From: Allobosea robiniae
Lineage (GTDB): Bacteria; Pseudomonadota; Alphaproteobacteria; Rhizobiales; Beijerinckiaceae
Assembly: GCF_900102525.1 (NCBI RefSeq)
Contig: NZ_FNBZ01000001.1
Location: forward strand, 682,001-746,000
Direction of reading: 5' to 3'
Length of the DNA stretch: 64,000 nucleotides
The notes below the pieces were generated by a model, which did no database searches, was not told the DNA's origin, and worked only from the letters and a program-made list of their open reading frames with translations. Both the position numbers and the translations under genes were made by a program. Below, in pieces: positions 1 through 8,884 of this stretch. The first letter of the stretch is position 1. Every line of letters begins with the position of its first letter.

Positions 1-16
1 TGGGACGAGCTGAGGT

Positions 17-439
17 TCAGCGGACGACCAGCACCGAGCATTTCGCCCGGCGCACGATAGCCGAGGCGTTCGAGCCGATGACATAGGCGAGCATGCCGGG
101 CTCATGCGAGCCTATGACGATGAGATCGGCGCCGCTGGCGTCGGCCTCTGCCAGCACCTCGCCATGGACGGAGCCGATCAGGACCTTGGCCGAGACCTGC
201 TCGGCGGGAAGATCGACCTTCGCTGCGATCTCGGCGAGCTTCGCCTCGGCATCTTCCTGCTGCTCGGAATCGAAATCAGCCGGCACGAACTCCATGTAGG
301 TGACCGGGATGAGCGAGCGGACATAGACCAGACGCAGCCGCCCGCCCGAAGCCTTCGCGAAGGAGACGGCCGCTGCGAGCGCCGGCTGGGCAAGCTCGGC
401 TTCGGCGAGATCTACGGGGACCATGATCGACCTGTACAT
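17..439 (-). CDS. Universal stress protein (UspA family)
   Basis: A 140-residue single-domain UspA-fold protein, presumably cytosolic, of the nucleotide-binding stress family. The N-terminal strand (MYRSIMVPVDLAE) and the C-terminal segment ending in CSVLVVR are typical. The usual ATP loop is G-x2-G-x9-G-S; here it reads GSHEPGMLAYVIGS, so the second glycine is replaced by glutamate, and ATP binding is doubtful. The start is an ATG preceded by a clear GGAGG about 6 bases upstream. It lies in the same orientation as the ferredoxin gene, about 200 bases away, with a palindromic repeat between them. The family is certain; the specific stress role is unknown. Confidence 0.9.
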   Translation of the reverse strand: MYRSIMVPVDLAEAELAQPALAAAVSFAKASGGRLRLVYVRSLIPVTYMEFVPADFDSEQQEDAEAKLAEIAAKVDLPAEQVSAKVLIGSVHGEVLAEADASGADLIVIGSHEPGMLAYVIGSNASAIVRRAKCSVLVVR

Positions 440-453
440 CGCATCCTCCTAGG

Positions 454-496
454 CATCGGACCGAAAAATGGGCGCCACTTTTCGGGAGTCCGGATG
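454..496. repeat. Palindromic intergenic repeat upstream of usp
   Basis: Inverted repeat with inner arms CCGAAAA (461-467) and TTTTCGG (479-485) around a GC-rich loop, and imperfect outer arms CATCGGA (454-460) and TCCGGATG (489-496). It sits just 5' of the usp start in the minus-strand leader. Similar CCGAAAA/TTTTCGG palindromes are, from memory, frequent between genes in Hyphomicrobiales genomes. It could affect mRNA folding or simply be a dispersed repeat. Confidence 0.55.
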
Positions 497-639
497 ATAT
501 CACAAATGCCTGGATCGCTGTTGCCGCGCCCGGTGGAATGCGCGCCGATCCAGACGGGTGTGCAACCATCATGGAGTTTGCCAGCATCGGCGCCATGATC
601 CAGCGCAAAATGCCGGATGCGGTGCGATGCCGCGCGGGT

Positions 640-960
640 CTAGCCCTGGCGCTCGGGCGTACGGACGATCAGCCCGTCGAGATCGTCGCGGATGCGGATC
701 TGACAGGAGAGGCGCGAATTCGGGCGAACGTCGAAGGCGAAGTCCAGCATATCCTCCTCCATCGGCTCGGCAGGGCCGACCGCCGCGGTCCAGGCATCGT
801 CGACATAGACATGGCAGGTGGCGCAGGCGCAGGCGCCGCCGCATTCCGCCTCGATGCCGGGAACCGCGTTGCGGATCGCCGTCTCCATCACGGTCGAGCC
901 GGTTTCGGCCTCGACGGTGCGGCTCTCTCCATGAGCGTCGATGAAGGTGATGTTAGGCAT
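640..960 (-). CDS. [2Fe-2S] ferredoxin, adrenodoxin/putidaredoxin type
   Basis: A 106-residue plant/vertebrate-type ferredoxin carrying one [2Fe-2S] cluster for one-electron transfer. Cluster cysteines are C40, C46, C49 and C86, an exact C-x5-C-x2-C-x36-C pattern typical of adrenodoxin-class ferredoxins that serve P450s, ring hydroxylases or Fe-S assembly. The start at MPNITF was chosen because it has GGAG seven bases upstream; the longer frame adds ten residues without support. No partner reductase or oxygenase is adjacent, so its redox partner is unknown. The gene shares its orientation with usp. Confidence 0.9.
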   Translation of the reverse strand: MPNITFIDAHGESRTVEAETGSTVMETAIRNAVPGIEAECGGACACATCHVYVDDAWTAAVGPAEPMEEDMLDFAFDVRPNSRLSCQIRIRDDLDGLIVRTPERQG

Positions 961-1043
961 GGGAAACTCCGGCGGCGCGATCTCCGGCACCGCTTAGAGC
1001 ATTTCAAAGCGGCACGGAACGGGTTTTCCCGCCGCAGCCGTGC

Positions 1044-1382
1044 TCAGGCGGCGCAATCGGAGCGTGCGATCACCGCCCTCGCCTCGGCCGCCGCGAGGGC
1101 GAGCGCATCGAGAGCGCTTTCGCTCGCCTTCTGCTCCGGCCCGGCAAGACCCTCCTCGATGCGGTCGGCAGCCTCGGCGACCTGCCAGGCACCGACGGCG
1201 CGCGCCGCACCCTTCAGGCTGTGGGCGGCATCCATCCGCATCTGCCGGTCGGTGCTGCCGTGGATGGCTCGCAGATGGACGACGCATTGCTGGGCGAAGA
1301 GCACCAGCAATTCGCGCTCCAACTCGTGATCGCCTGCGGTCTGGCGGGAGAGATAGGCGAAATCGATGGCCTTCTCGGTCAT
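1044..1382 (-). CDS. Hpt (histidine phosphotransfer) domain protein
   Basis: A 112-residue, all-helical stand-alone Hpt protein. The phosphorylatable histidine is H54 in the motif AAHSLKGAARAVGA, which matches the conserved HxLKG signature. Such proteins shuttle phosphate between hybrid histidine kinases and response regulators in the cytosol. No kinase or receiver gene lies nearby. It is divergent from the GPR-type gene across about 260 bases, so the two promoters share an intergenic region. The chosen ATG (MTEKAIDF) lies 13 codons inside the longest frame, where family similarity begins. Confidence 0.87.
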   Translation of the reverse strand: MTEKAIDFAYLSRQTAGDHELERELLVLFAQQCVVHLRAIHGSTDRQMRMDAAHSLKGAARAVGAWQVAEAADRIEEGLAGPEQKASESALDALALAAAEARAVIARSDCAA

Positions 1383-1644
1383 GTCAGGAACTCTTCGACA
1401 TCGGTCATCAAATGGCCGCACGGGCCGGTCTCATGCCCTTCAGGAAGCGCCCGGATGGTGAACGAGGCGTTAACGACGTTTGTGAATCGCGTGGTCAAAT
1501 GGGTTTCCAAGGGTCCAGGGGTCCACTACCCTTCCAATTGGTAAATGATGGGCGCAGTGTCTCCGTTCACCCGGCCAGAGGCGGCATGGGGCGACGGTGG
1601 TCATCGTACGCGCCCATCGTCAGTAGCGTGACGAGGCGGCAACG

Positions 1645-4600
1645 ATGAATCGACCCAAGAAGCTCCAGGACCCCACTGAAGCTGCGATGTCGGCGATCGA
1701 AGAGGCTCTTCGCCTTGACCAGTCCAAGGACGGCGCCGAGACGCCGGTCGAGACCGAGCCGCGCCTGCCCTCGACCAGCGAGAACGACCTGAAGCTCGAA
1801 TTGCCGCGCGTCGAGCCGGCTCCGGCGTCGCCTCCGCCGGCCCTTGCCACTCCTCCCCAGCAGCCGGCGCAGCCGCGCGCCGCGATCGCGCCCGATACCA
1901 GCCGCGTCGCCAATGACGACCGCCGCGATTCCAGCTCGCTGGTCCAGGCCTTCGCCGTGCGCCCGTCGCGCAAGCCCTACTGGTTCGCCGCGCTGTCGTC
2001 GCTAGCCTGGCTGGGAGGCGCCGCCTTCGTCCTGCTCGGCCGCTACGGCTCGTTCAGCAACGGCCTGCCCGAGCCGGTCGCCAGCTTCGGCATCGGCGAA
2101 TGGACGCTGCTCGCGCTCTCGATCGGCGCGCCGGTCGTGTTCTTCTTCGTCCTGGCGGCGCTCTATCGCCGCACCCAGGAAATGCGCCTGATCTCGCGCG
2201 CCATGACCGAGGTCGCGCTGCGCCTGGCCGAGCCCGAGGTCGCCGGCGCCGATTCCGTGCTGTCGCTGAGCCAGACCATCCGCCGCGAGGTCGCCGCCAT
2301 GGGCGACGGCATCGAGCGCGCGGTTGCGCGCGCCGGCGAACTTGAAACCATCGTGCGCGGCGAAATTTCGACGCTGGAGCGCGCCTATGCCGATAACGAG
2401 ATCCGACTGCGCTCGCTGATCGACGAGCTCGTCACCCAGCGCGAGGCCGTGGTCGGCAATGCCGAGCGCGTCAAGATCGCCATCAGCGGCGCCCATGACG
2501 GGCTCGCCAAGGACCTCGACAGCGCCAGCCGCGCCATCGCGGAAGCCGTCTCGCAGGCCGGCGACCGCGTCACCGGCTCGCTCGGCGCCAAGGGCGACCA
2601 GATCACCCAGGCGCTCGGCCGTGCCGGCGAAAAGATGATCGAGGAGATCAGCGGACGCAGCCACGACCTGGTCGAGCGCCTGCAGGTCACCTCCGGCGAG
2701 GTTTCCGAGCGACTGGCAGGAGCCAGCGACAATCTCTCGACCATGCTCGACGGCCGGGCCAAGGAAATCGCCGGTTCGCTGGAGCGCACCGGTGCCGTCC
2801 TCACCGAAGGCCTGACCACCGGCGCCCAGGACGTCACCCGCGCCATCAGCGAGACCGGCAACCAGGTCGCCGAAACGCTGACCGGCCGCGTCGAGACCGT
2901 CAACGAACTGCTCAAGAACACCGGCGAGACGCTCGCCCGCGACATCTCGGCGCGTGGCACGGAAGCGGCCGAGCGCTTCGAGGTCAGCAGCCGCAGCATG
3001 GTCGCGCTGATCGAGAGCCAGAGCGAGGCCCTGCAGGCGCGCCTGGCGGAATCCGGCGAGGCGCTGCGCAGCGCGCTTTCCGACGAGGGCGAGAGCGTCA
3101 CCACCCGCCTCGCCGAGGTCGGGCGCGGGGTCAACAGCCTGCTCGTCCGCCAGAACGAAGCCATCGCCACCCGCCTGACCGAGGTCGGCGAGAGCGTCCA
3201 CGGCCTGATCGGCACGCATGGCGACACGCTGGTCAGCCGCCTCAACGAGACCGCCCGCACCGTCGACGACGTGCTGCGCGAGCGCAGCGAGGCGATCATC
3301 CTGCGCGTCAACGATGCCAGCCAGTCCCTCAGCGAGTCTGTCGCGCAGCATGGCGACGCGCTCACCGGCCGCATCACCGACGTCGCGGGCCAGGTCAACG
3401 GGCTCTTCACCGACCAGGGCAGCAAGCTCGTCGACCGCCTGAACGAAACCGGCCAGACCGTCCATACCCTGCTCGACCAGCAGGCCGAGAAGCTGGTCGG
3501 CCGCGTCTCCAGCGCCGGCAGCGAGCTCGCCGATCTCGTCGGCCAGCAGAGCGACGGCGTCGTCGAGCGCGTCGCCGAAGCCGGCCGCAACCTCGCCAGC
3601 CTGATGGGCGAGCACAGCGATGCAACGGTCTCGCGCGTCTCCAATGCCGGCGCCGATGTCGCCAAGCTGTTGTCGGAGCGCAGCGAAGCTCTGGTTTCCA
3701 GCGTCTCGGGCGCCGTCAACACCGTCGAAACGCGCCTGCGCGACGAGAGCGAGCTGCTCGTCAGCCGCCTGACCCAGGCCGGCCAGGAGGTCGGCACCAT
3801 CGTCGGCAACGAGAGCGAGCGCCTGATCACCGGCCTGTCCGAGACCGGCATGCGCGTCAGCGCCCTGCTCGACGAGCAGGCCGGCGCGATGACCGTCAAG
3901 GTTTCGCAGGCCGGGCTCGAGATCAAGGACCTGCTCGGCAACGAGAGCCAGGCCCTGGCCAGCCGCGTCGCCGATGTCGGCCGCTCGGTGCATGGCATCC
4001 TGTCGGAGCGCAGCAACGCCCTGATCTCCCGCCTGGCCGAGACCGGCGCCAGCATCGACCAGCAGCTGGACGAGCGCGGCGCCCATCTGGCCTCCCGCAT
4101 CACCGGCAGCATCGAGGCGGCGCAGAACGCCCTCGAACAGCAGCAGACCGGCTTCCTCGCCAGCGTCAGCGACACGGCTGAGAAGGTCGGTTCCCTGCTC
4201 GGCGAGCAGCGCGAGACCATGGTGCGCGACCTCGTCAGCACCGGCCGCGAGGTCCACACCCTGCTCGGCGAGCAGAGCGAGGATCTGGCGCGCCGCATGA
4301 CCGAGGCCACCCGCACGCTCACCGAGACGATCAATGTCGACGGCCGCCATGTCGCCGACCGCGTCACCGAGGCGACGCAGGGGCTGCGCGACACCTTCAC
4401 CGTCCATGCCGAGGATGCGCGCACCCTGCTCGCCGGCACCGGCCGCGAGATCGTGCTGGCGCTGACCCAGCAGGGCGGGCGCGTGAACGAGGCGCTCTCG
4501 GCCAATGCCGAGTCGATGCTGCGTTCGGTCGAGGGCCGGGCCCAGGCGCTCAACGAGGCGCTGGCGCTGCGCCACGACGCGCTGACCAAGCTCTTCGACG

Positions 4601-7600
4601 AGCGGGGACATGAAATCGAAACCGCGCTCGGCGGACGCCTCTCGGCGTTTGCGGCGCTGTTCGACACGCAGGGCCGCGACGTCGAGAATGCGCTCGCCGC
4701 GCGTCTGGGTGCCTTCGAGGACCTGATCGTCGTCCAGGGCGGCACCCTGACCGCCAAGATCTCCGGCGATGCTCAGCAGCTCACCACCGCGCTGCATGCC
4801 GGAATCGCGCAGGTCGAGAAGCTGATCTCCGAGGATGGCGTCGCGCTGGCCGACAAGGCCGGGACGCGTGCTCTCGAGGCAGCCGAGCTGCTCGCCAGCC
4901 GCACCCGCGAGGCCGCGGACGCGATGGAGAGCCAGATCAAGCTGTTCGAGGATCGCTCCGGCGCCAAGAGCGCCGAGATCGCCGGCACGCTCGACAGCCT
5001 GATCGCGCGCATCGACGGCAGCCTCGGCTCGCGCGCCACCGCCCTCAACGAGGCGCTGGTCGAGCGCACGGTCGACATCGCCCGCGTGCTGGCCGAAGGC
5101 GGACGCGAGGTGACCAAGGCGCTCGCGGCCAAGGCCGACGAGATCGGCGAGGTCGTCACCTCCAAGAGCGAGTCGCTCACCCGCACGCTCAGCGACAAGG
5201 CCGATACGATCAACGCGACGCTGGGCGGCCGTGCCCTCCAGATCGCCGACACGCTCGACCAGAGCGTCGCGCGCTTCGAGGAGCGCGTCGTCAACCGGCT
5301 CGACACCGTCTCGCATACGCTCGACACGCGCGGCGACGAGATCGCCACCACGCTGCAGGGCCGCTCCGAGGCCATCGCCTCCGTGCTCGCCGAGCGCGCG
5401 CAGGAATTGCGCGCGCTGTTCGACGACCAGGGCGGCGGCATGGTCTCGGCGCTCGCCGGCCAGAGCGAGGCCATCGCGGCCGCGCTCACCGAGCGGGCCG
5501 AGCAGTTGCGCACCCTCTTCGACGATCGCGGACTCGGCATCGTCGCGGCGCTCGGCCGCCGTGGCGACGCCATCTCCGGCGCGCTCGACCAGCGTGCCGA
5601 GCAACTGCGCGCGATCTTCGAGGGCCAGGGCGCCGGCCTCGTCACGGCGCTGGAGCGCCAGGGTGCGGCCGTGGCCTCTTCGCTGGACGAACGGACGAGC
5701 GCCCTGCAAGCAGCTTTCGACGCCAGCGGCAGCGGCCTCGTCGCTGCCCTCGGCCGCCAGGGCGAGACGATCACGCAATCGCTCGACCAGCGCGTCGATG
5801 CTCTCCACGCAGTCTTCGACGCAAAGGGCAACGGCCTTGTCGCCGCTCTCGGAGAGCATGGTGCAACCTTCAGCCAGTCGATCGACGAGCGCATCGCGGC
5901 ACTGCGCGCCGCCTTCGACGCCAAGGGTAACGGCCTGGTCGAGGCTCTCGGGCAGCAGGGCGCTGCCTTCACCCAGTCGGTCGACGAGCGTGTCGAGGCC
6001 CTGCGCGCCGCGTTCGACGCCAAGGGCAACGGCGCCGTCGAGGCGCTGAACGAGCGCGGCGAGGCCTTGGCCAACGAGTTCGCCACGGTCGGCGAGACGG
6101 TGGTGCGCGCACTCGAAAGCCGCGGCAACGCGCTTGTCGCCGGCCTGCGCGATCGCGGCGCCGCCATCGCCAACGCGGTCGAAGCCTCGTCCAACGCGCT
6201 GCGCGAAACGCTGGAATCCGGCTCGAAGCAATCGGTCGACGCGCTGGTCGGCACCAACGAGCAGCTGCGCGAGGAACTCGGCGGCATGCTCGGGCGTCTC
6301 GGCGAGGCCAACAAGCTGATGCAGCAGATCGTCAACGGCGCGAACAAGAACCTCGCCGCTGTCGAGAACAGCCTGTCGACCCGCGTCGGCGAATTGCAGA
6401 CCGTCATCGGCACCGTGATGGCCGAGGCCGGCTCGGCCTCGCAGCAGGTCACGACGCAGATCGCCGAGCTGAAGAGCTTCTCGGAAGGCACGCTGCGGGA
6501 GACGACCGCGCTGATCGGCCAGCTCGACGATCGCGGCACCTCGCTCAACGAGGCGACCCAGGCCAGCAGCGCGGCGCTCAACGCCGTCGCCGGCCGGCTG
6601 GAGCAGATCGAGGGCCGCGTCGGCAAGGCGCTGTCCGAGCGTCGCGAGGCGCTGGAGCAGTTGCATGGGCTCATCGCCAACCGCACCGACGATGTCGAGG
6701 CGATCACCCGCTCCTTCGCCTCGCTGATCGACGACTCCCTCAACACAGCGGAATCGCGGGCCCGTCAGATCGGCACGGTCCTGTCCGACTCGGCGGAATC
6801 GACGACGAACGCGATCGCTCAACAGTTCGAGGCGATCCGTTCCGCCACCGGCCAGGAGCGCGAGCGCACAGCGGAGGCCCTGCGTGCGGCCTATGCCCAG
6901 GTCTCGACCGAGATCGGCGGCGAGATCGCCAAGGTGACCGAGCGCTTCCAGAAAGCGGCGCAGGACATGCGCGGGATCACCGGCGACATCCAGCGCGAGC
7001 TGGAGGCGACCCGCGCCGAACTGAAGCGCGGCGTGCTCGAACTGCCGGCGGAAGCCCAGGAATCGACCTCGGCCATGCGCCGGGTCGTGGCCGAGCAGAT
7101 CAAGGCGCTGAACGATCTCACCGAGATCGTGACGCGCGCCGGCCGGCGCGGCGATGTCTCGCTGCCGATCGACCATGCTGCCAACCGGCGCTCGGCCGCG
7201 ACTGCGGCTGTGACCGCCGCCGTTGCCGCCCCTGCCCCGGCAGCTCCGGCCCGACCTGCCCAGGTGCTCTCGCCCGTGACCCAGCCCGCCCCGGCCGCGG
7301 AGGAACCGCTGCTGCGGCCGTCCCTCGATGCCACGGCAAGCGAGCCCGAACAGCCCGCCGCGCCGCGCGGGAGCACGCGCGCCGAGCCGGCGCCTGCGCC
7401 AAGCCGCACGGCTCCGGTGCAGGAAGCGCCGCGCCGCCAGCCGGAGCCGGTTGCGCAGCCGCCCAAGGCGGGCTGGCTCTCCGATCTGCTCACTCGCGCC
7501 TCGCGCGAGGACAAGCAGCCGGAGCCGAGCAAGACGACGACGCATTCGATCGAGAAGCTCGATTCGCTCTCCGTCGATATCGCGCGGATGATCGACCATG

Positions 7601-7887
7601 ATGCCGCGGTCGAGTTGTGGGACCGCTACAAGCGCGGCGAACGAAACGTCTTCACCCGCAGGCTCTACACGCTGCAGGGCCAGCAGACCTTCGACGAGAT
7701 CCGCCGCAAGTATCGCCGCGATGCCGAGTTCAAGGATACGGTCGACCGCTATATCGACGAGTTCGAGCGCCTGCTCGGCGAAGCCGCCAAGGACGACCGC
7801 GACTCGATGGTGGCCAAGACCTACCTGACCTCGGAGACCGGCAAGGTCTACACGATGCTGGCCCATGCCAGCGGGCGCTTCGAGTAG
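1645..7887 (+). CDS. GPR/RgsE-type giant coiled-coil polar growth protein
   Basis: A 2080-residue membrane-anchored coiled-coil protein. Residues 1-110 are proline- and acid-rich; two membrane helices lie near 113-132 and 152-174; then about 1,650 residues of alanine/glutamate/arginine-rich helix with apolipoprotein-like repeats; a Pro/Ala-rich linker lies near 1850-1950 and a conserved charged C-terminal domain spans about 1965-2080. Length, order of parts and apolipoprotein-like repeats match the growth pole ring protein GPR of Agrobacterium tumefaciens and RgsE of Sinorhizobium meliloti, needed for unipolar growth and rod shape. Assignment is by architecture, as no alignment was run. Divergent from an Hpt gene; ends at a strong hairpin terminator. 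Codon bias also creates a long antisense frame, which is not a gene. Confidence 0.85.
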   Translation: MNRPKKLQDPTEAAMSAIEEALRLDQSKDGAETPVETEPRLPSTSENDLKLELPRVEPAPASPPPALATPPQQPAQPRAAIAPDTSRVANDDRRDSSSLVQAFAVRPSRKPYWFAALSSLAWLGGAAFVLLGRYGSFSNGLPEPVASFGIGEWTLLALSIGAPVVFFFVLAALYRRTQEMRLISRAMTEVALRLAEPEVAGADSVLSLSQTIRREVAAMGDGIERAVARAGELETIVRGEISTLERAYADNEIRLRSLIDELVTQREAVVGNAERVKIAISGAHDGLAKDLDSASRAIAEAVSQAGDRVTGSLGAKGDQITQALGRAGEKMIEEISGRSHDLVERLQVTSGEVSERLAGASDNLSTMLDGRAKEIAGSLERTGAVLTEGLTTGAQDVTRAISETGNQVAETLTGRVETVNELLKNTGETLARDISARGTEAAERFEVSSRSMVALIESQSEALQARLAESGEALRSALSDEGESVTTRLAEVGRGVNSLLVRQNEAIATRLTEVGESVHGLIGTHGDTLVSRLNETARTVDDVLRERSEAIILRVNDASQSLSESVAQHGDALTGRITDVAGQVNGLFTDQGSKLVDRLNETGQTVHTLLDQQAEKLVGRVSSAGSELADLVGQQSDGVVERVAEAGRNLASLMGEHSDATVSRVSNAGADVAKLLSERSEALVSSVSGAVNTVETRLRDESELLVSRLTQAGQEVGTIVGNESERLITGLSETGMRVSALLDEQAGAMTVKVSQAGLEIKDLLGNESQALASRVADVGRSVHGILSERSNALISRLAETGASIDQQLDERGAHLASRITGSIEAAQNALEQQQTGFLASVSDTAEKVGSLLGEQRETMVRDLVSTGREVHTLLGEQSEDLARRMTEATRTLTETINVDGRHVADRVTEATQGLRDTFTVHAEDARTLLAGTGREIVLALTQQGGRVNEALSANAESMLRSVEGRAQALNEALALRHDALTKLFDERGHEIETALGGRLSAFAALFDTQGRDVENALAARLGAFEDLIVVQGGTLTAKISGDAQQLTTALHAGIAQVEKLISEDGVALADKAGTRALEAAELLASRTREAADAMESQIKLFEDRSGAKSAEIAGTLDSLIARIDGSLGSRATALNEALVERTVDIARVLAEGGREVTKALAAKADEIGEVVTSKSESLTRTLSDKADTINATLGGRALQIADTLDQSVARFEERVVNRLDTVSHTLDTRGDEIATTLQGRSEAIASVLAERAQELRALFDDQGGGMVSALAGQSEAIAAALTERAEQLRTLFDDRGLGIVAALGRRGDAISGALDQRAEQLRAIFEGQGAGLVTALERQGAAVASSLDERTSALQAAFDASGSGLVAALGRQGETITQSLDQRVDALHAVFDAKGNGLVAALGEHGATFSQSIDERIAALRAAFDAKGNGLVEALGQQGAAFTQSVDERVEALRAAFDAKGNGAVEALNERGEALANEFATVGETVVRALESRGNALVAGLRDRGAAIANAVEASSNALRETLESGSKQSVDALVGTNEQLREELGGMLGRLGEANKLMQQIVNGANKNLAAVENSLSTRVGELQTVIGTVMAEAGSASQQVTTQIAELKSFSEGTLRETTALIGQLDDRGTSLNEATQASSAALNAVAGRLEQIEGRVGKALSERREALEQLHGLIANRTDDVEAITRSFASLIDDSLNTAESRARQIGTVLSDSAESTTNAIAQQFEAIRSATGQERERTAEALRAAYAQVSTEIGGEIAKVTERFQKAAQDMRGITGDIQRELEATRAELKRGVLELPAEAQESTSAMRRVVAEQIKALNDLTEIVTRAGRRGDVSLPIDHAANRRSAATAAVTAAVAAPAPAAPARPAQVLSPVTQPAPAAEEPLLRPSLDATASEPEQPAAPRGSTRAEPAPAPSRTAPVQEAPRRQPEPVAQPPKAGWLSDLLTRASREDKQPEPSKTTTHSIEKLDSLSVDIARMIDHDAAVELWDRYKRGERNVFTRRLYTLQGQQTFDEIRRKYRRDAEFKDTVDRYIDEFERLLGEAAKDDRDSMVAKTYLTSETGKVYTMLAHASGRFE
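3031..4746 (+). repeat. Tandem 66-bp (22-residue) coding repeats in the GPR-type gene
   Basis: About 26 consecutive 66-base units stay in exact register from codon CTG at 3031, with unit starts at for example 3163, 3229, 3295, 3361, 3757, 3823, 4087, 4219 and 4351. The degenerate consensus is roughly L-x-x-R-L-x-E-x-G-x-x-V-x-x-L-L-x-E-x-S-E-A. Twenty-two residues equals two hendecads and is the classic apolipoprotein A/E repeat length, implying an amphipathic helix or an 11-residue-period coiled coil. The units are diverged at DNA level, so this is an old repeat array. Confidence 0.8.
5407..6099 (+). repeat. Tandem 99-bp (33-residue) coding repeats in the GPR-type gene
   Basis: Seven units start exactly 99 bases apart at 5407, 5506, 5605, 5704, 5803, 5902 and 6001. 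Each begins LRA-x-FDxxGxG and ends near LDERxEA; the last unit decays in its second half. Units five to seven are the most alike, sharing the string AFDAKGNG, so this block looks younger than the 22-residue array. Thirty-three residues is three hendecads, keeping the same 11-residue helical period. Confidence 0.85.
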
Positions 7888-7912
7888 GCGTCCGCTTCCC
7901 GATCGAAACGAG

Positions 7913-7945
7913 AAAGGCCGCCCGAGAGGGCGGCCTTTGCTTTTC
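7913..7945 (+). terminator. Rho-independent terminator after the GPR-type gene
   Basis: Perfect 11-base-pair stem AAAGGCCGCCC / GGGCGGCCTTT with a GAGA loop, followed by GCTTTT. It lies 25 bases past the stop codon and also separates this gene from the convergent DnaB-like gene, so it may act in both directions, though the T-rich side favours the plus strand. Confidence 0.9.
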
Positions 7946-7975
7946 AGGGGCGCGCCGAAAGCGCCGAACGGCCGC

Positions 7976-8689
7976 CTAAGCCGCTGCCTGGAAACGCGCT
8001 TCGCCCCGGTTCACGAAGCAGGTCTTGTCGAACAAGGCGAGGTCGAGCGGATTGGGCAATCGCACATCCGCGATCTCGGGAAACGGCTTGCCCGAGGCTT
8101 CATAGGCACGGTCGATCTGCGAGATGAAGACGAGGATCAGGCCCCTCTCCCGCGCGAAGGCCTTCAGCGCCTTCACCTGAAGCGCCAGCTCCGGTGTGTC
8201 GCGGCGCTGGTCGAGTAGTTGCAGATAATCGATCACCGCCACCGTGCCGCGCGGCGCGTTGCCGAGGGCCGCGACGATATAGTCCGCGCTGATCGCATCG
8301 GAGCAATCGCAGTCGAACAGATCCGCGAACTCACGCGGCTCGATGTTGATCGCGCGCAAACGGGCCAGCACGTCAGCCGGCGTGTATTCGAGGGTGAGGA
8401 AGATGCCCCGGCGCCCTGCCCGCATCGCTTCCGCCAGCAGGGCAAGGCTCGCCAGCGTCTTGCCTTGCCCAGGCCGCCCCGCCATCAGGACGAGATCGCC
8501 CGGTTCCAGCAGAGGCCACAGCGCGCGGACGGATGTCATCCCGGGCTGCTTCGCCGTGAGCAGGCTCCAGCTGCGATAGCCTTCCTGAGCCGCGATGCGA
8601 TCAAGCGCGACGTGGAGCGGGATGCGTTCTGCGCGGCTCTGCAGCTTGGCCTTGCGCTTCAACTCATGGATCGGGGCCGACAAATTCAT
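7976..8689 (-). CDS. Stand-alone DnaB-type (RecA-fold) ATPase domain protein
   Basis: A 237-residue protein resembling the C-terminal motor domain of the replicative helicase DnaB, without the N-terminal primase-interaction domain. The Walker A motif is GRPGQGKT (about residues 71-78) and the Walker B region is VAVIDYLQLLDQ. A short basic N-terminus (residues 8-25) precedes a segment reading ALDRIAAQEGYRSWSLL. A full DnaB is about 450-500 residues, so this is about half size. The start has an excellent AGGAGG seven bases upstream, so it looks like a genuine small protein and not a fragment. Role unknown; it may be a non-replicative ATPase. It converges with the GPR-type gene. Confidence 0.75.
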   Translation of the reverse strand: MNLSAPIHELKRKAKLQSRAERIPLHVALDRIAAQEGYRSWSLLTAKQPGMTSVRALWPLLEPGDLVLMAGRPGQGKTLASLALLAEAMRAGRRGIFLTLEYTPADVLARLRAINIEPREFADLFDCDCSDAISADYIVAALGNAPRGTVAVIDYLQLLDQRRDTPELALQVKALKAFARERGLILVFISQIDRAYEASGKPFPEIADVRLPNPLDLALFDKTCFVNRGEARFQAAA

Positions 8690-8884
8690 GACGTGAACCT
8701 CCTATCGCGAGCAGCTGGCGCAATCCCTCCTCATGCGTGATGCCCGGACAGTCGGTCAGGTCGTCGGAAATGCCCCGCATGATGATGCTGCCCCGGCTGG
8801 AGGGGGGAGGCTCGGGCGGAGCCGGAATCAGAGCCTAGCGCAGAGGCGCAGTGAAGGAAATCGCGGCCTGCCGGCGAGGCGCGC

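Noticed and set aside
994..1043. A further dispersed repeat between the Hpt and ferredoxin genes
   Set aside because: The TTAGAGCATTT start and CGGGTTTTCCCG resemble Hyphomicrobiales repeats, but the region is short and the symmetry too poor to support it.
2002..7866. A 1954-residue open frame antisense to the GPR-type gene
   Set aside because: It mirrors the strong codon bias and repeats of the real gene; the sense protein has membrane helices, conserved terminal domains and a terminator, the antisense frame has none.
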